Positions 21,396 to 32,700 of a stretch of 64,000 bases of DNA are shown here, piece by piece. The stretch is from Dacryopinax spathularia (Eukaryota > Basidiomycota > Dacrymycetes > Dacrymycetales > Dacrymycetaceae): the NCBI GenBank assembly GCA_037974965.1, contig JBBPFI010000007.1, forward strand, positions 496,001 to 560,000. Reading direction: 5' to 3'. Position 1 is the stretch's first letter, and every line of letters begins with the position of its first letter. The position numbers and the translations under genes are program-made. The notes under the pieces are model-generated. The model saw only the letters and a program-made list of their open reading frames with translations. It made no database searches and had not been told where the DNA came from.

Positions 21396-23489
21396 CTTCC
21401 TTCCCGGGGATGAAACGAGATTTCAAGCTCGCGATGCTTGCGCGCCTGAGCCTGGGCAGTAACCGGTGCAACAAAGACGGGCGAAGAAGCGGGCAGAAGC
21501 GCAGTCGCTGCTGATAAAGATGGCTTGAGCGGGATTGAAGGGATGACAATACGCTGTCGCGTTGTCAATAGCGGTTTGTCGGATGAGTCGATCGGCAGGG
21601 TGAGATGAGGTCGAGGCGGTGATGATGGCGGCGAGGAGAGAGGGGTTTGCGAAGAGGGATGTCGTGTCTAGCGGCGTAAGCCAGCCGTCGTCTGAGACCT
21701 TTCACTACTGAGTCGAAGGAGGTATGTATGAGGGACGGGAAGCGATGTTGCACCCAAAGTGCGCGTGAACTGTGCTGTGGTGCGGAGTGTCACAGTCCCA
21801 AAGGCGGGATCAATCGCGATAGAGTAAGTACTGTACTACGAAGGTTGCAGCGTGCTCCAATGATTTGATAATGAGGAACGGATGCGAGTTGTGTTGCAAA
21901 AAGGGAAGAGAAGAGTAGGATGACTCTAGCTGCTTATGACACTGCGTAATGAGCTGACCCTACCACACCGTGTCTGGCTACTACCGATCGATTCGCGGGC
22001 AAAAGGGAAGCCAAAACTACGACTACAAATTACGACCGGGTTTCGCGCGAGGGTTCGGCCAAGCGCGCCTTCTCTCTCACAACGACTGTGCCGGTGCAGT
22101 ACGCGGCCTCTTTGCCAGCCCTTTGAAGCCGGCTTGGGATAGGAGCACCCAGTCTCGCCACCCATGAACTCACCCAGCCCATCATAAAAAGCTGCCTTCT
22201 CTCGCTCTCGGCACATTGATCCCGCTACAAGCTGCACAGCCTCACCACCACAACTACCATTTCTATGGGCGCTCGTTTGCGTTTGACTAACACGCCGCGC
22301 CGCAACTCAGGTCATCTGGAACACATTTCCCCGCAGCGCGCCCTCGAGAGCTGAACGTGGATCTTGCGTGTGTGTGCACCGGGAATGGACGTGCGGGAAG
22401 GGAGACACACTCACAGTACAAAATGCTCTGACCGAAGCTTGTTTGCAAATTCTTCCCCCTTGGAGTACTTCGCCGCTGCGTATCTTTGCACAGTTCAATA
22501 TACATACGGTTACGTGGCAGTCCCGCTCTAATCTCCAGGGCTGATAGCCGATTCACACTCCCGAGGGCTTCCGGCTCCTGATATCAGCAACGCTCTGTCT
22601 TCTTCTGATTTACTGCCCTTTAAGGGGCGGAGCGTACCGCCCTTGTCAGTGATTGTTTGGCGTTCATCATCGACCGATGCCACGAAACGCAACTCGATGC
22701 GATTGGTGGAAGTCTTGCTTACCAATACCAAGCCTAGGGATTTGCCTGTTGGGGGAGCCCAATTTGAGTATCTTGATGGCTGCGATGCGCAGTCAACCCC
22801 CTCACATCTCTGTATCTTCCCATAGAAGTTCCAAGCAGAGTCGTTGTTGCATTGTTGCCATAACCACAATCGCAGCTCGCTCCCTGGCAAAGGACGCGTA
22901 ATCCCCGGCAGCCCAGTTCAAAATAATGGGGGACTTGTGACCACTTCAGTGGATCAGTGAGAAGACTAAGAGGTGGAGCACGCGATGGAGGGGCGGAGGG
23001 TCTGCGCAGTTGGCTACATACGTGGAGGGGCGGGCCGGTCTGGTGATTGCAGAACTCTATTTGGAGCGTCTGTAGGGTTCGCGAAATGAGAAGCTGCCAC
23101 AAAGAAGCTGCCACAAAAGATATGACCGTGTTCGCACCTCTATGACTCTGACCACGTCATGCAGCGTCGACTCGTGCCCATACAGCGAGGCACGCTGCGG
23201 AGAGTCCAAGTCACAGGTGGTCCAATCGGGCCGATGCTGCCGTGCTTCTGTTGGCCACGAAAGAACCATGCAGAGCGTGCTGCGTAGAGTCGCTCCTTAT
23301 CTTCGACACGGGTACTAGGATTAGACGATATACCGTACAGTAGTAGAGTAGACATTATGTACAGAGCTCGACGCACGAGCCATAGCGTAAACATTAGTTA
23401 GCACTAGTGCGGTTGGAGGAGAATATTGAAGCAGACGACCTTCCAACGACATCCCACAAAGAACCGTCCACCTCGCCCTTGAACCGACA
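21396..23489. other. Intergenic region without a supported gene
   Basis: About 2.1 kb separate the start of the Zn2Cys6 gene from the end of the E(z) gene, both on the - strand. Only short ORFs occur. A direct 12-bp repeat (AAGAAGCTGCCA type) is seen near 23090-23120. A minus-strand ORF at 22528-22890 has no recognisable relation, so I left it uncalled. The region presumably holds the regulator's promoter and the E(z) 3' UTR. Confidence 0.45.
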
Positions 23490-26050
23490 TTAATCTGGCA
23501 TGTAAAAGTTATTTCCGTAATCAAGGAACAGCTCCTTTCCCCTCTTGATGTTCCTCACTGCCGCCAGGGGTCATCAATTTGCTCAAGCAACTTGGGACAC
23601 AGGCACGTACCTGCGAAGAACCCGATGCGGAGATCTCCGTTCACTATCATGGCTGTCACACGTTCATTAGCTTTGCACTCAGCGGAAGAACAGATGCAAT
23701 AGAGACGCGCACTTTTCGCCGACACGTTCGCGTCCTTGTCGTGATTCATAAAGCGCGTCTCGTTGCCAATGTTACCGGAGTTGATACTCCAATGTTTTGC
23801 CACAGCAAAGGCGTACGAACGGCCTATATGGTTACCAGCAATGCTGTGTTCCCCTATCAGCACAGCTGACGCACGCGTCCTTTTTTGGCTACGTACGCTT
23901 CATTGTCTTCCCTCGAGAAGGTCATGTATTCGCCAAAGTACTCTCCGCGCTCGTCAGTATGCACGATCATGGAGAATAGAAGTAGTATACCGCCGATAAA
24001 CTGGCCGGCTTTGATCCCCTCATCCGCGAAAAGGCCCCAGCCATACTGTGCAGGTTTTACAGTGACACTCTGGAACGGCATCAGTAGAATGCGTTAACCG
24101 TCAGGTAAGGCCTTGGCTTACCGGACGATACCCCTCCTGGAGCGAGACATTATTGCATTGATGCGCTTCGCCAAGCCTGATACAACGTCAGGAAAGCTGA
24201 GCAGCCCAGACGTGAAGTTACACGCCTGTATCGGCCGCCATGGCATACTGAGAGGTCGCACTCTCTTTTCTCCAGGAAGCATTTACAATGCGCAGTATCG
24301 CACTTGTTCGGATAGGCGCAATCACAACCAGCTTTACGTATACCTGAGTCCACTCAGTTTGGTTATCATGATCGGGAATGTAAGGTTCACTCACAATCCG
24401 AGTCACACCCGCACCACTTTTGGCACCGCCTCTTATATTTATAGCATATACAATTGGCTTCGCGCGAGCATGGTCCTTCATGATTGCAGGGAACAGACCA
24501 CCTATGGGAAATTGAGGAACATTCCTGTTCTCGAAAATCATCCGAGTGCTTACGGATAACCATGTATTTTACCCTTGGCAGCGCTTTCTGCGGAACAACC
24601 ATGAGTCATCTGGAAGCAGGCAACAGCAACAATGACTTGCTCAGTGACCGATCCACCGTCCGTCTTGCCGTAGCCGATTCCTTCGTCAGGTCTTTGCTTT
24701 GAGGCGTATAATGATCTTCATCTTCGCCATCCGAGGCGAGATGAACTGGGACCTCCTGCACAAGCCGGCGGCAGGCATGGAACTATCGCACGATGTGAGG
24801 AGCATTACGTGATGAAAGTGGACGTCCTCACCTGACGACACGGGATCCGACACCATATTGCGAGATCGCATGACGGGGCACTTGGGTACGCCTCGATTGC
24901 CGCATTGAGCAGGGCAAGCTGGATACCTTTTGGCTGCTCGCGCTCCTTGCAGGCTGATGTCATTTTCAAGGTAGCAAAGAAGAAGGGACATGTGCATACT
25001 TCGACCATCCCAAGAGTCGCATGTTTGTAACAGGCGGGGCCACAAGGCGTGGCAGGTGAAAGGACACGACCCGTGAAGTAAGCTCTCGGCTTGACTGGAG
25101 ACGAACGGGCTCGTTCAAGACCACGAACTGGAGAGGGGGTCAGTGCGTTATTCTGCGACCCGTACTTGTACTTACCATGCGCGCAGTTGGGTATGCGGCA
25201 GTCAGGAACGCGGCAATAATGCTTTAGCATGAAATCACCGGTGTAATCCTCGAGCCTCGACACGTTCTTGTCATTGACTCGTCTAGACAAATCTTGCCAT
25301 TCCCGATAGAAGGCAGCGGAGTGCATAATCGAATGATATTCATCGATATGAAGGGCGAACAGACCTTCGAAGATGCTCCTGATATCTTCAATAGTCGCAT
25401 CATATTGCTCCATTACAGCGTCGGCAGTGTCTCTGAGAGCTTGATCATCTGATAATTCCTTTAGCAACAACCCTGGACGGGGCTGTGGGCTTACCATGAA
25501 CATTTCGGTTCAAGAACTTCCAAGTTTCCTGTTTTATGTAGGCAACAGGTTTGTTCTTCTCGATCAGTGTGCAGTTAAGATATTTGCTTGCCGGAAAGCT
25601 GGGGTCGTCTGCGAATGGTAGGAAATCGATGGCCTCGCCGTCATGCCACTCCAGAAGGCGATTCATTCATGCGGGAGGGCAAGTCTCGTAAAATGGAGCA
25701 GCCTCAATGGCATTTAACATCAAGGTAGAGTGAGGTATTCGCCGCGGACCATCCTCATCCTGATCGAGACGCCAGACGAAGGAATGTTCGACACCACCGG
25801 TCTCCGCTCGAACGGAAGGGCCGCTGATTGTCCTTGTTGCTGCCTTCCCGCTACTAACGGGAGGCGCAAGTTCCAAGTCTGTACCACGTCTGGCGGTGAG
25901 GTCCCTGCGATGAAGGCGCAGGTTATCGACCGCTTGTTCGACATGTATATCGGAGAGGATTGCATTATAGCGTCGTTTGTCTTGATACAGTTCGTAGAGA
26001 GCACGATCGCTCAGTTCAGCGAATGGTCGCCGGGCTGCAGGGTCATCCAT
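23490..26050 (-). CDS. Enhancer-of-zeste H3K27 methyltransferase homologue, reading frame interrupted by one TGA
   Basis: Twelve exons join in phase: 25495-26050, 25176-25448, 24832-25127, 24657-24782, 24395-24587, 24226-24343, 24122-24176, 23991-24069, 23897-23942, 23713-23843, 23611-23652, 23490-23557. The family is the catalytic subunit of PRC2, which methylates histone H3 Lys27 in the nucleus. Marks in order: HYCRVPDCRIPNCAH, PCGPACY, the Cys-rich CXC part (PCNHEGPC, CQKWCGCDSDC, CDTAHCKC, RECDLSVC), then the SET domain with GWGLFADEGIKAGQFIGEY, GNETRFMNH, VNGDLRIGFFA and ELFLDYG. One in-frame TGA (25667-25669) separates the first 127 codons from an ATG that continues the same frame for 532 residues; I found no intron that removes it. 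Translation may start at 25666, or the gene may be damaged. One intron uses GC-AG (24177-24225), and the intron at 24588-24656 has a weak donor. Confidence 0.85.
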
Positions 26051-27256
26051 CGTCCGGAGGGATGCGTCACAACCACGTTATCAAGGAGCTGCCAAGGAAA
26101 GCTTTCCAGTTCGGTCCGTATTACTGGGTCTGAAAGGGTATACGAAGGCCTCGGCGCAAGACGCGTTCCCAGTATTGGTAGAACGCGTGACCGGATGAGC
26201 GCTCAAGGGATAATATGCGATTCTCCTGAGATCGCCAGATAGAGCAGAACGAACAGCACCTCGTCCAGGTGAACTCCCTGAGCTGAGATGGACGCAGGTC
26301 GACCAAGTTGGTTGCAGGATATAGAGGGCGACATGAGAAAAGTGATGAGGAAGCAGATGCACGTGCGGGAAGGACGGTAAGGTTGGCCTTACCCGCCACG
26401 GAGCCTTTCAGCATTTGCACCGATCGAGTCACCGATCGATGATGTGCCGCTCTTCTGTTCAATACTTTCGTATCTTGATGAGCTCGATCTACAATGTGGT
26501 CCACCCCAAGGACTCTTCATGGCTCCCGATTGAGGATATGGAGTCTCGCCATCCCAGAGCCGCCGGGACCGCGAGGCCACCCGAAGGCCAGATGGGGAAA
26601 TCGATACGTAATACCCCGCATCAATCTCTCAACCTTGTTCAGAAAACTCATTGATAGTCTACATGCCCATGTGCTGCAGCCACACTTGAGAGCGGTCGTA
26701 GCACAAGATATGAACTTTGCACTGGCTTCGCATTGTCAGGTAAGAAAAAATAATACAACAGGGTGGGGTCATCAGGGATTACGTTCAAGCACTAGTAAGC
26801 GGTAGAATAGACTCGCGCGCGAAGCGAAGTGGGGCGCGAGGACGAAAGAAGCCAAAGTTAAGGGAGGGAGAGCGAGATATTGTGGAACGCGCTTGGGTGG
26901 AGAAAAATGGAGTATTGCAGTGATTATATGCGCATTGTTTGTTGTTGCTTTGTTGAGGGTTCGTGGGTTGTTTGTCCGAGAGAGAGGAGGAAGGATTGCA
27001 TATGCGTAGTAGGAGTAGAGGGAGGCATGGGTTGGGGCTGGAGACAAGATTGTGCGGCATAGGATTGGGTCGAAGATCAGGGATGGCGGCGGAGGGTGGG
27101 GTGGGTGTCGTTGCGTGCCAAATGCGAGATTTGTGAAGTACAGTACCGTTGCAAAAAATCAGACAGAATATCCCAAACATGAGGACGGAGAAACCGGGTG
27201 GGAGGGTGGAGGTTAGAATACAAGGGTGCCACACCGGCGAGTCGCCGCTGGCCTGC
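26051..27256. other. Region upstream of E(z), possible extra 5' exons
   Basis: About 1.2 kb between the E(z) ATG at 26050 and the end of the DUF3295 gene. On the - strand between about 26600 and 26100 there are open stretches with GTAAGG near 26390 and a pyrimidine-poor AG near 26283 that could be further E(z) exons, but none matches a known domain. From about 26790 to 27130 the + strand is purine-rich. No independent gene is supported. Confidence 0.35.
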
Positions 27257-29794
27257 TCACCAGCCGGCAATGTGGTAATCATGGTGCGCCAGGCCTTCCG
27301 CGAGACTGCGGGTGCGCTGGAGCGCGTTGGCTTGCCGTTGCTCATCCTTCTGTAGCGGTGTGAGCGGACGAAGACCGGTGCCTATGGCAGATCGCCGTCG
27401 TGCTGGGTCGGCAGCTTGCTGCGCTGCTCGTTGACCAGGTTGAGGCGCAGATCCGCGAACGTCGTCTCCCCGCAGACCCTGAGGCGGGTTTCGTACAACA
27501 TCTTCTTGCGACTGAACTCGCGGCAGAGCGCTCGGGAAGCCGTTGGCCTTGTTCGCCCGGATCCAAAGCAGCTGCCGCCGGACTGACTCGGAGAGCTCGT
27601 CGGCGAACATGATCCTCGCTGCCGTTCGAGGGGTATGCTGCTGCGCTATGGGATAGTTGTAAGGTGCTGGGGGGGCGAATTTGATAGGTTGAGCAGGGGT
27701 TGGCTGCGGTTCCGGTTCTGCCGTCTGCACAGGTGCAAAGCTGACTTGATGCGTGCCATTCGCTCGAGCTGGGGAAGTCCGAGTAGAAGCACTGCGCTCG
27801 ACCTGCGGGCGCTGGGCATCATCCGTCGGTACAGTGGATGAGCGTAAAGGAGTAGGAGGCGTAAGCCGCCTACTGGAGCCAGAACGAGATCGGCTTCGCG
27901 CAACGAATGCCTCAAGTCGCTGCTGAGCGGCGGACTTCGACATGCCCAAATCGGGATCTTCGGGCGAGTCGTCCTCGCTTTCCTCTTCGTCTTCTGGCTT
28001 GCCCTTGAGCACCCAACCGCGTGTGCTGCTTGTTACGCTCTTTCCCGCTTCCACGCTCTGGTTCTGCACTGTGGGCAGGGCCGCGGTGCTCTTGCTCAGT
28101 TTGAGCGGGGCGATGGTCTTCTTCGTCAGACCAGGAACAGCGCCATTCCCATTCGGTCGTAGGTCCACAGCGGACTTGTTCGCCTTCAGCCGATCGGCTG
28201 CAGCCTGCCGTGCAGGGGCGTCGTCCGCGCTCTGGGTGCGATACAAGTCGGCAGATTTGAGCAGTTCGGGATCAGGATGGAATAATCTTGAGAGACCACC
28301 CGCTATCCGGCCTAGTTCCACCAGCTCGACTCGGGAAGGAGTCCGCTTCTTGGCGAACATCTCTCGTTGCCGCTGTGCTTCTTCTGCTGCTCGTTGCAGT
28401 TCTGCTTGTCGGGCGGCTTCCGCTTCTGCCTCTTCGTCCTCAGTCTCGGCGTCAGAATCGTACCACTCGGAATCGTCTTCGTCTTCTTCCTCAACTGAGG
28501 AAGAGGGTGGTGGTGAGCGATGTTTGGTTGGATGTGTATGGTTCACCCGGGCGTTCGGTGCTGGTGCGACTGCTGCAGGTACTGCAGCGGGATGAGGCAG
28601 ATTACGGGTCATGACGGTTACGGGTGTTGGTGGTGGTGCCCGAAGCCTTGATGGGGAAACGGCAGGAGGTGGCCGGGCACTCATTACTGATGCTGGTGTT
28701 GGTGGAGGGGCTTTCGGGGCAGCAGGTGATGATGACGGTAGTCCTGTAACGGCAGGTGCAGGCTCTGGCTCTCTTCTCCTTGTTACCTGCGGTGATCCTA
28801 CACCACGAGGTACAGCGGGTTTCGTAGAAGATTGCACCGCGGCCTGAACAACCACAGGAGGTTGTGGTTGTTGCTGTTGGAGGTCCTGCTGCGACTTCCG
28901 AACCTTGCTCTTCTCCGGTAGCTGAGGGATCTCACTGTCCGTCCTCTTCCCATTCAATCCTGCAAGCCGTTTCTCCGAGCTCGTCCGTTGTGCCAGCGGC
29001 GGCGGAGCCGGCCTGCCATGCCCCGTCCCGAGCACTCGTGTCTTCGCTGTCGGGTGCTTCGTGCCCCTCGCTGGTAATGCATAAGGATGCACCTGTCGCT
29101 TGCTCTTTGTTCTTGGCGGCCCCGCTGGCCTCTGCACCGCCGCCAAGTGCTCAGTGGTTTCTGGCCGCTTCTCCTGCTTCTCGCCTTGCTGTTGTGTTTG
29201 CTGCTGTTGCGATGGCTCGGCGCCTGGTGATGGTGAGGGAGCGGCTGCCTGGCTCTGAGCACCCTCGCTCGGGGTTTCGTTGCTCTCTGGCGAAGCGTGC
29301 GAGTCCGAGAAGCTGCTCCCGCCATCCCTGCCAGGCGACTGGATAAAGAAGATCTTGCTCCGTTTCGCCTGGTGTTCTTCTTGTTCTTTCTCTTGTGTTT
29401 GCTGCTGCGGCTGGCTCTGTACAGGCCGATCCTGTACTTCAGATGAATGTGGTTGATGGGAATTGGGTTGCTGGGCCTGAGGTTGCTGTGGCTTCTGTGG
29501 CTCACCAGGCGGGGGCTGTCCGGTTGAACCACCCATGGCTAGCTCGTGTTGCCCCACGTCCTGCAGAGGCACAAACTCGAATGTCTTCCCCCTTAAGTAC
29601 CCTGGCCTAGCCTGCTGTGCAGCGGCAACAGCGGCGACGGTAGGAGGAGGCGGGGATAGAGGACGTTGCCCCTGCCCTTGTTCGTCTGGCGGGGGTGTGC
29701 CGACGCGAGTGGCTACGCTCATAGGCGAGTCTGCGCTGTCGTATGCGTCGTCGCCGTCGACGTTTGTGATGTCGATGCCGTCGGCGTAAGTCAT
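27257..29794 (-). CDS. DUF3295/Mks1-like low-complexity protein
   Basis: A single uninterrupted frame of 845 residues. Most of it is low complexity: Gln/Pro/Ser-rich stretches (about 85-200) and acidic runs (EEEDEDDSEWYDSDAETEDE near 455). The recognisable part is the C-terminus: TPRTAARIMFADELSESVRRQLLW, followed by a basic TGLRPLTPLQKDE stretch and the terminal HDYHIAGW. This pattern is the DUF3295 region of fungal proteins related to Mks1, a regulator in TOR and retrograde/nitrogen signalling in yeast. The role here is inferred from that weak family link. A helical segment with ELGRIAGGLSRLFHPDP (about 500) may be a second conserved block. It is unusual in the window for its length without introns. 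A C/T-rich leader on the coding strand (about 29795-29900) precedes the ATG. Confidence 0.88.
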   Translation of the reverse strand: MTYADGIDITNVDGDDAYDSADSPMSVATRVGTPPPDEQGQGQRPLSPPPPTVAAVAAAQQARPGYLRGKTFEFVPLQDVGQHELAMGGSTGQPPPGEPQKPQQPQAQQPNSHQPHSSEVQDRPVQSQPQQQTQEKEQEEHQAKRSKIFFIQSPGRDGGSSFSDSHASPESNETPSEGAQSQAAAPSPSPGAEPSQQQQTQQQGEKQEKRPETTEHLAAVQRPAGPPRTKSKRQVHPYALPARGTKHPTAKTRVLGTGHGRPAPPPLAQRTSSEKRLAGLNGKRTDSEIPQLPEKSKVRKSQQDLQQQQPQPPVVVQAAVQSSTKPAVPRGVGSPQVTRRREPEPAPAVTGLPSSSPAAPKAPPPTPASVMSARPPPAVSPSRLRAPPPTPVTVMTRNLPHPAAVPAAVAPAPNARVNHTHPTKHRSPPPSSSVEEEDEDDSEWYDSDAETEDEEAEAEAARQAELQRAAEEAQRQREMFAKKRTPSRVELVELGRIAGGLSRLFHPDPELLKSADLYRTQSADDAPARQAAADRLKANKSAVDLRPNGNGAVPGLTKKTIAPLKLSKSTAALPTVQNQSVEAGKSVTSSTRGWVLKGKPEDEEESEDDSPEDPDLGMSKSAAQQRLEAFVARSRSRSGSSRRLTPPTPLRSSTVPTDDAQRPQVERSASTRTSPARANGTHQVSFAPVQTAEPEPQPTPAQPIKFAPPAPYNYPIAQQHTPRTAARIMFADELSESVRRQLLWIRANKANGFPSALPRVQSQEDVVRNPPQGLRGDDVRGSAPQPGQRAAQQAADPARRRSAIGTGLRPLTPLQKDEQRQANALQRTRSLAEGLAHHDYHIAGW

Positions 29795-32700
29795 GGTGGG
29801 AGTAAAGAAGGAAGAGAAGGGGGGGCCGGAGGAGGAGGAGGAAAGGAGGGAGATGTGAAAGGAAGCGGGGTAAGAATGGCGACTGGGGGAAGGGAGGGAT
29901 TGTGGTGAGGATGTGGGTTATGTGGGTTAAGGCAGTACGCCCCGGATATGCTCGGTAGGGTTCACTAGGAGCGATTGACCCGGCGGGCACTTCCCCCCCA
30001 CTCGCGCTGTACCAAATGGACCGGCTGACCTCTCAAGGCGACTAAAACACCGTCTACGACCGCTTCGCAGCACACATCGTGGTCACAGCGCGTTTATGAG
30101 TCTTCCCCGCCCTGTTCTTCTCGAACCGTATCTAAGCCATTCAGGCCATCCTTCAGCTCATGTGACCTTATTGCAGGGTTACGAAGCATCAGCTATTGTG
30201 GGCTATAAACCGGTTTAAGTTACCAGTTAAGATTTCTGGAAGTAGTGCTACTAAGCGGGTGATGCAAGGCTTGCTGTAATTCAAAAATACGCCTTCCCGA
30301 CGATGAGTTGGTGGTGCGGGGGGTCATCGGGTCATTTTAGCACGCTTTCCGGGTGATTTACGCGGCGCGGAGCGGGTCATCCGGCCCATTTACCTCCAAA
30401 TAGATCTCGCTCCCTCTTCCGGTTTCGGCCTCGGCTTCGGCTCCGGCAGAAAGAGGGGGCGCGTATGAGCGGGCTGGACTTTCAGCTGCTTGGGTTGCGC
30501 GTGTGTGGGGGAGGTAAGGGTCTTGCTGGGTGGGAACCGCATGCTAAGTGCTTACGCCGATTTATAGGGGCTTGCGCTGAGTCGATTTTACAGTGTGCTG
30601 CATCGGCATAAATCGTGTGCAAAGGTGTCTCAGGGGTAAGGCACGTTTCTGCCACTTATAAATTCGTATCACCGCAGTTTTACGTGTCGTCCAGTAAGCC
30701 GGCGGTTATCAACTAACCGGGGGCCAGAGGCCAGAGCAGAGGGGACGAGGTTCCAAAGTTCGGAGCTTGGATGGGACGTGTGGACGAGAGATCGGGTGGA
30801 GGGTGGCAGGCCGATGGGGTGGAAGGTGGAAGGCGGTTGCCATGCCGTCCCTTGCTCGTAGGGATTGACAGAGGGGCCATAAGGCTCAAGCTGTCAGCTC
30901 CGGCGGAAGAGCTCGGAGCGGGCGGCCCTGAGCTGTGGGATTTAGATGCGTGTTGGAGGGAGGTCAGATGATCTCAGCCTGTGCGCTTGGTGGAACAAGA
31001 ATTGTATTGTTCATAGGCTTTCCATCCTTGTCCATCATCCATCTCCCTATGGTTGTGGCATACCAGCCCCATTGCGCCATGGCTCACGTTCCCAACAACA
31101 CATGGTCAGCAGGTCATGCCAGTCGGTGTGAATGCTACTACGAAAGGAGTAATCCAGGAGCATCCCTTAGAACCAAGAGCGACAACAACAAGATCCCCAA
31201 CATCCCGCTGTGTCTCGGTAGCTCGCGTAAGCTTGCGGTGCTGGGATCGCGGCCCCGGAAGGCAGTACTATGACCCCGCATCACCGATCGCCGCATGATG
31301 CAATCTTAGTGGGAGGGGACGGCGCATCACGGGGGAGCTCGGCGGTGACCGCCAAGTAACCAACCAGCTTTATCGAGCAACATAGTGACCGAGTCGATCG
31401 GTAGCCGCAACAAGCTAGAAGACGAGGTCGGCGTACCCGTCCGCTGGGGAAAAGCCTAGCCGCAGGCAATGCCCAGTGTAGCGGGGAGAGAGTCTTACGT
31501 GGACATTTGCATGTTCCGCGGATCCAGCCTGACCAGCGTAGGGGATGGAAGACGAAGCTCAACGTAGGACAATAGTCGAATGATGTTCGTCGGCTTGTTG
31601 TGTCTTCGTCTTGTTCCCACAACTCGCTGATCGGCTGCGGTGATGCACGACCCGCGAACGCGGTCGAAGTCGACGTCTTCGACTCGTTTCGCGCTTCGAA
31701 CAGGTCGAAACCGACGATACCGGTCGAACCGAAACGAACGGATTACACCAGCCAGCCGCCCGCGGTGCATTATTCTCGCGCGCAGATATCCGCGAACCTC
31801 GCCGTTGATCGTCAGCAGGGCGGTGCCTGCCCTTTTTGGGGGATAGGGGCACCCGGCTCCTCCGCCGTGTCCATGCTCCCGCCTATTCTCAACTCTACGC
31901 GCTCTTTATGCCAGCAGGCTGCTTCTGCCCTACAATCTCGCCCGCAGAGTCTATCGGGCGAAGGGGGTCTTCCCGCAATACTTGCTATACGTCTGCTGGG
32001 CTTGTGGCGCTCCCTTTACTCCAGTAGTTCGGCACCGCTGAACCTCCTTGAGCAAAGTGCTTTCACCCTGGATTGCTAAGGGATAACATATCTCTCCTCC
32101 GCCTCCGAGCTTTTGAACTCAACGACTGGAAAAGCCTCGGATCGTAGAAACACAATGACGGTTTCTTGACTCCGTGATGTGACTGTTCCAAGAGAGCGGG
32201 AAAGAAGCGCGCGCCAAATTCCATCAACTTCGTATAAGCGGATTTGCCGCCGCTCCATACGGTAATCGCCGTGGTCAAGCGTTCCATCACCGTCAATAAC
32301 TTGCAAATTACAAGGAAGCTACAGGGCTTGCTACTTCCGCGCGAAGTGTTGTGAGATATGTAATAAACAACTATGCAGTGCGGGGTTCCTTTGATCGTCC
32401 GAAGTTCACCAGTTTCTCGGACTGAGACTCGGAGCTCAGCTCCGAGAAAAACATCGCCCAGCTCCGGTCACCAGTCTCGTCGTAAACCATTGGTAAGGCA
32501 CGCACAGACGGTAACCTGGGGTTTATGGGGGCCCGCCAAGTCGAGGCCTACGTACCGTTGCTGAACCAGTAGTGCGGTTTTGGGAAAGGCGTGTGAATGC
32601 CCGGAACGCAATAGAGTCGTGATCGGTTCGGCGTCGATTTACCAATGAACATAACAAGCCGCAAGATAAGGCTTAATATCGTTTGAGGTTCTCATGAAGT

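Noticed and set aside
23897-23942. Apparent frameshift near an A6 run in the E(z) SET domain
   Set aside because: A 53-nt intron from 23896 down to 23844 restores the frame and gives a good SET sequence, so no damage is needed there.
24588-24656. Second in-frame TGA in the E(z) gene
   Set aside because: A 69-nt intron with a fair branch site and acceptor removes it in phase, although its donor is weak.
31600-32079. Plus-strand ORF of 159 codons in the gene-poor region
   Set aside because: Begins with an alternative start, no domain, and overlaps open frames on the other strand.
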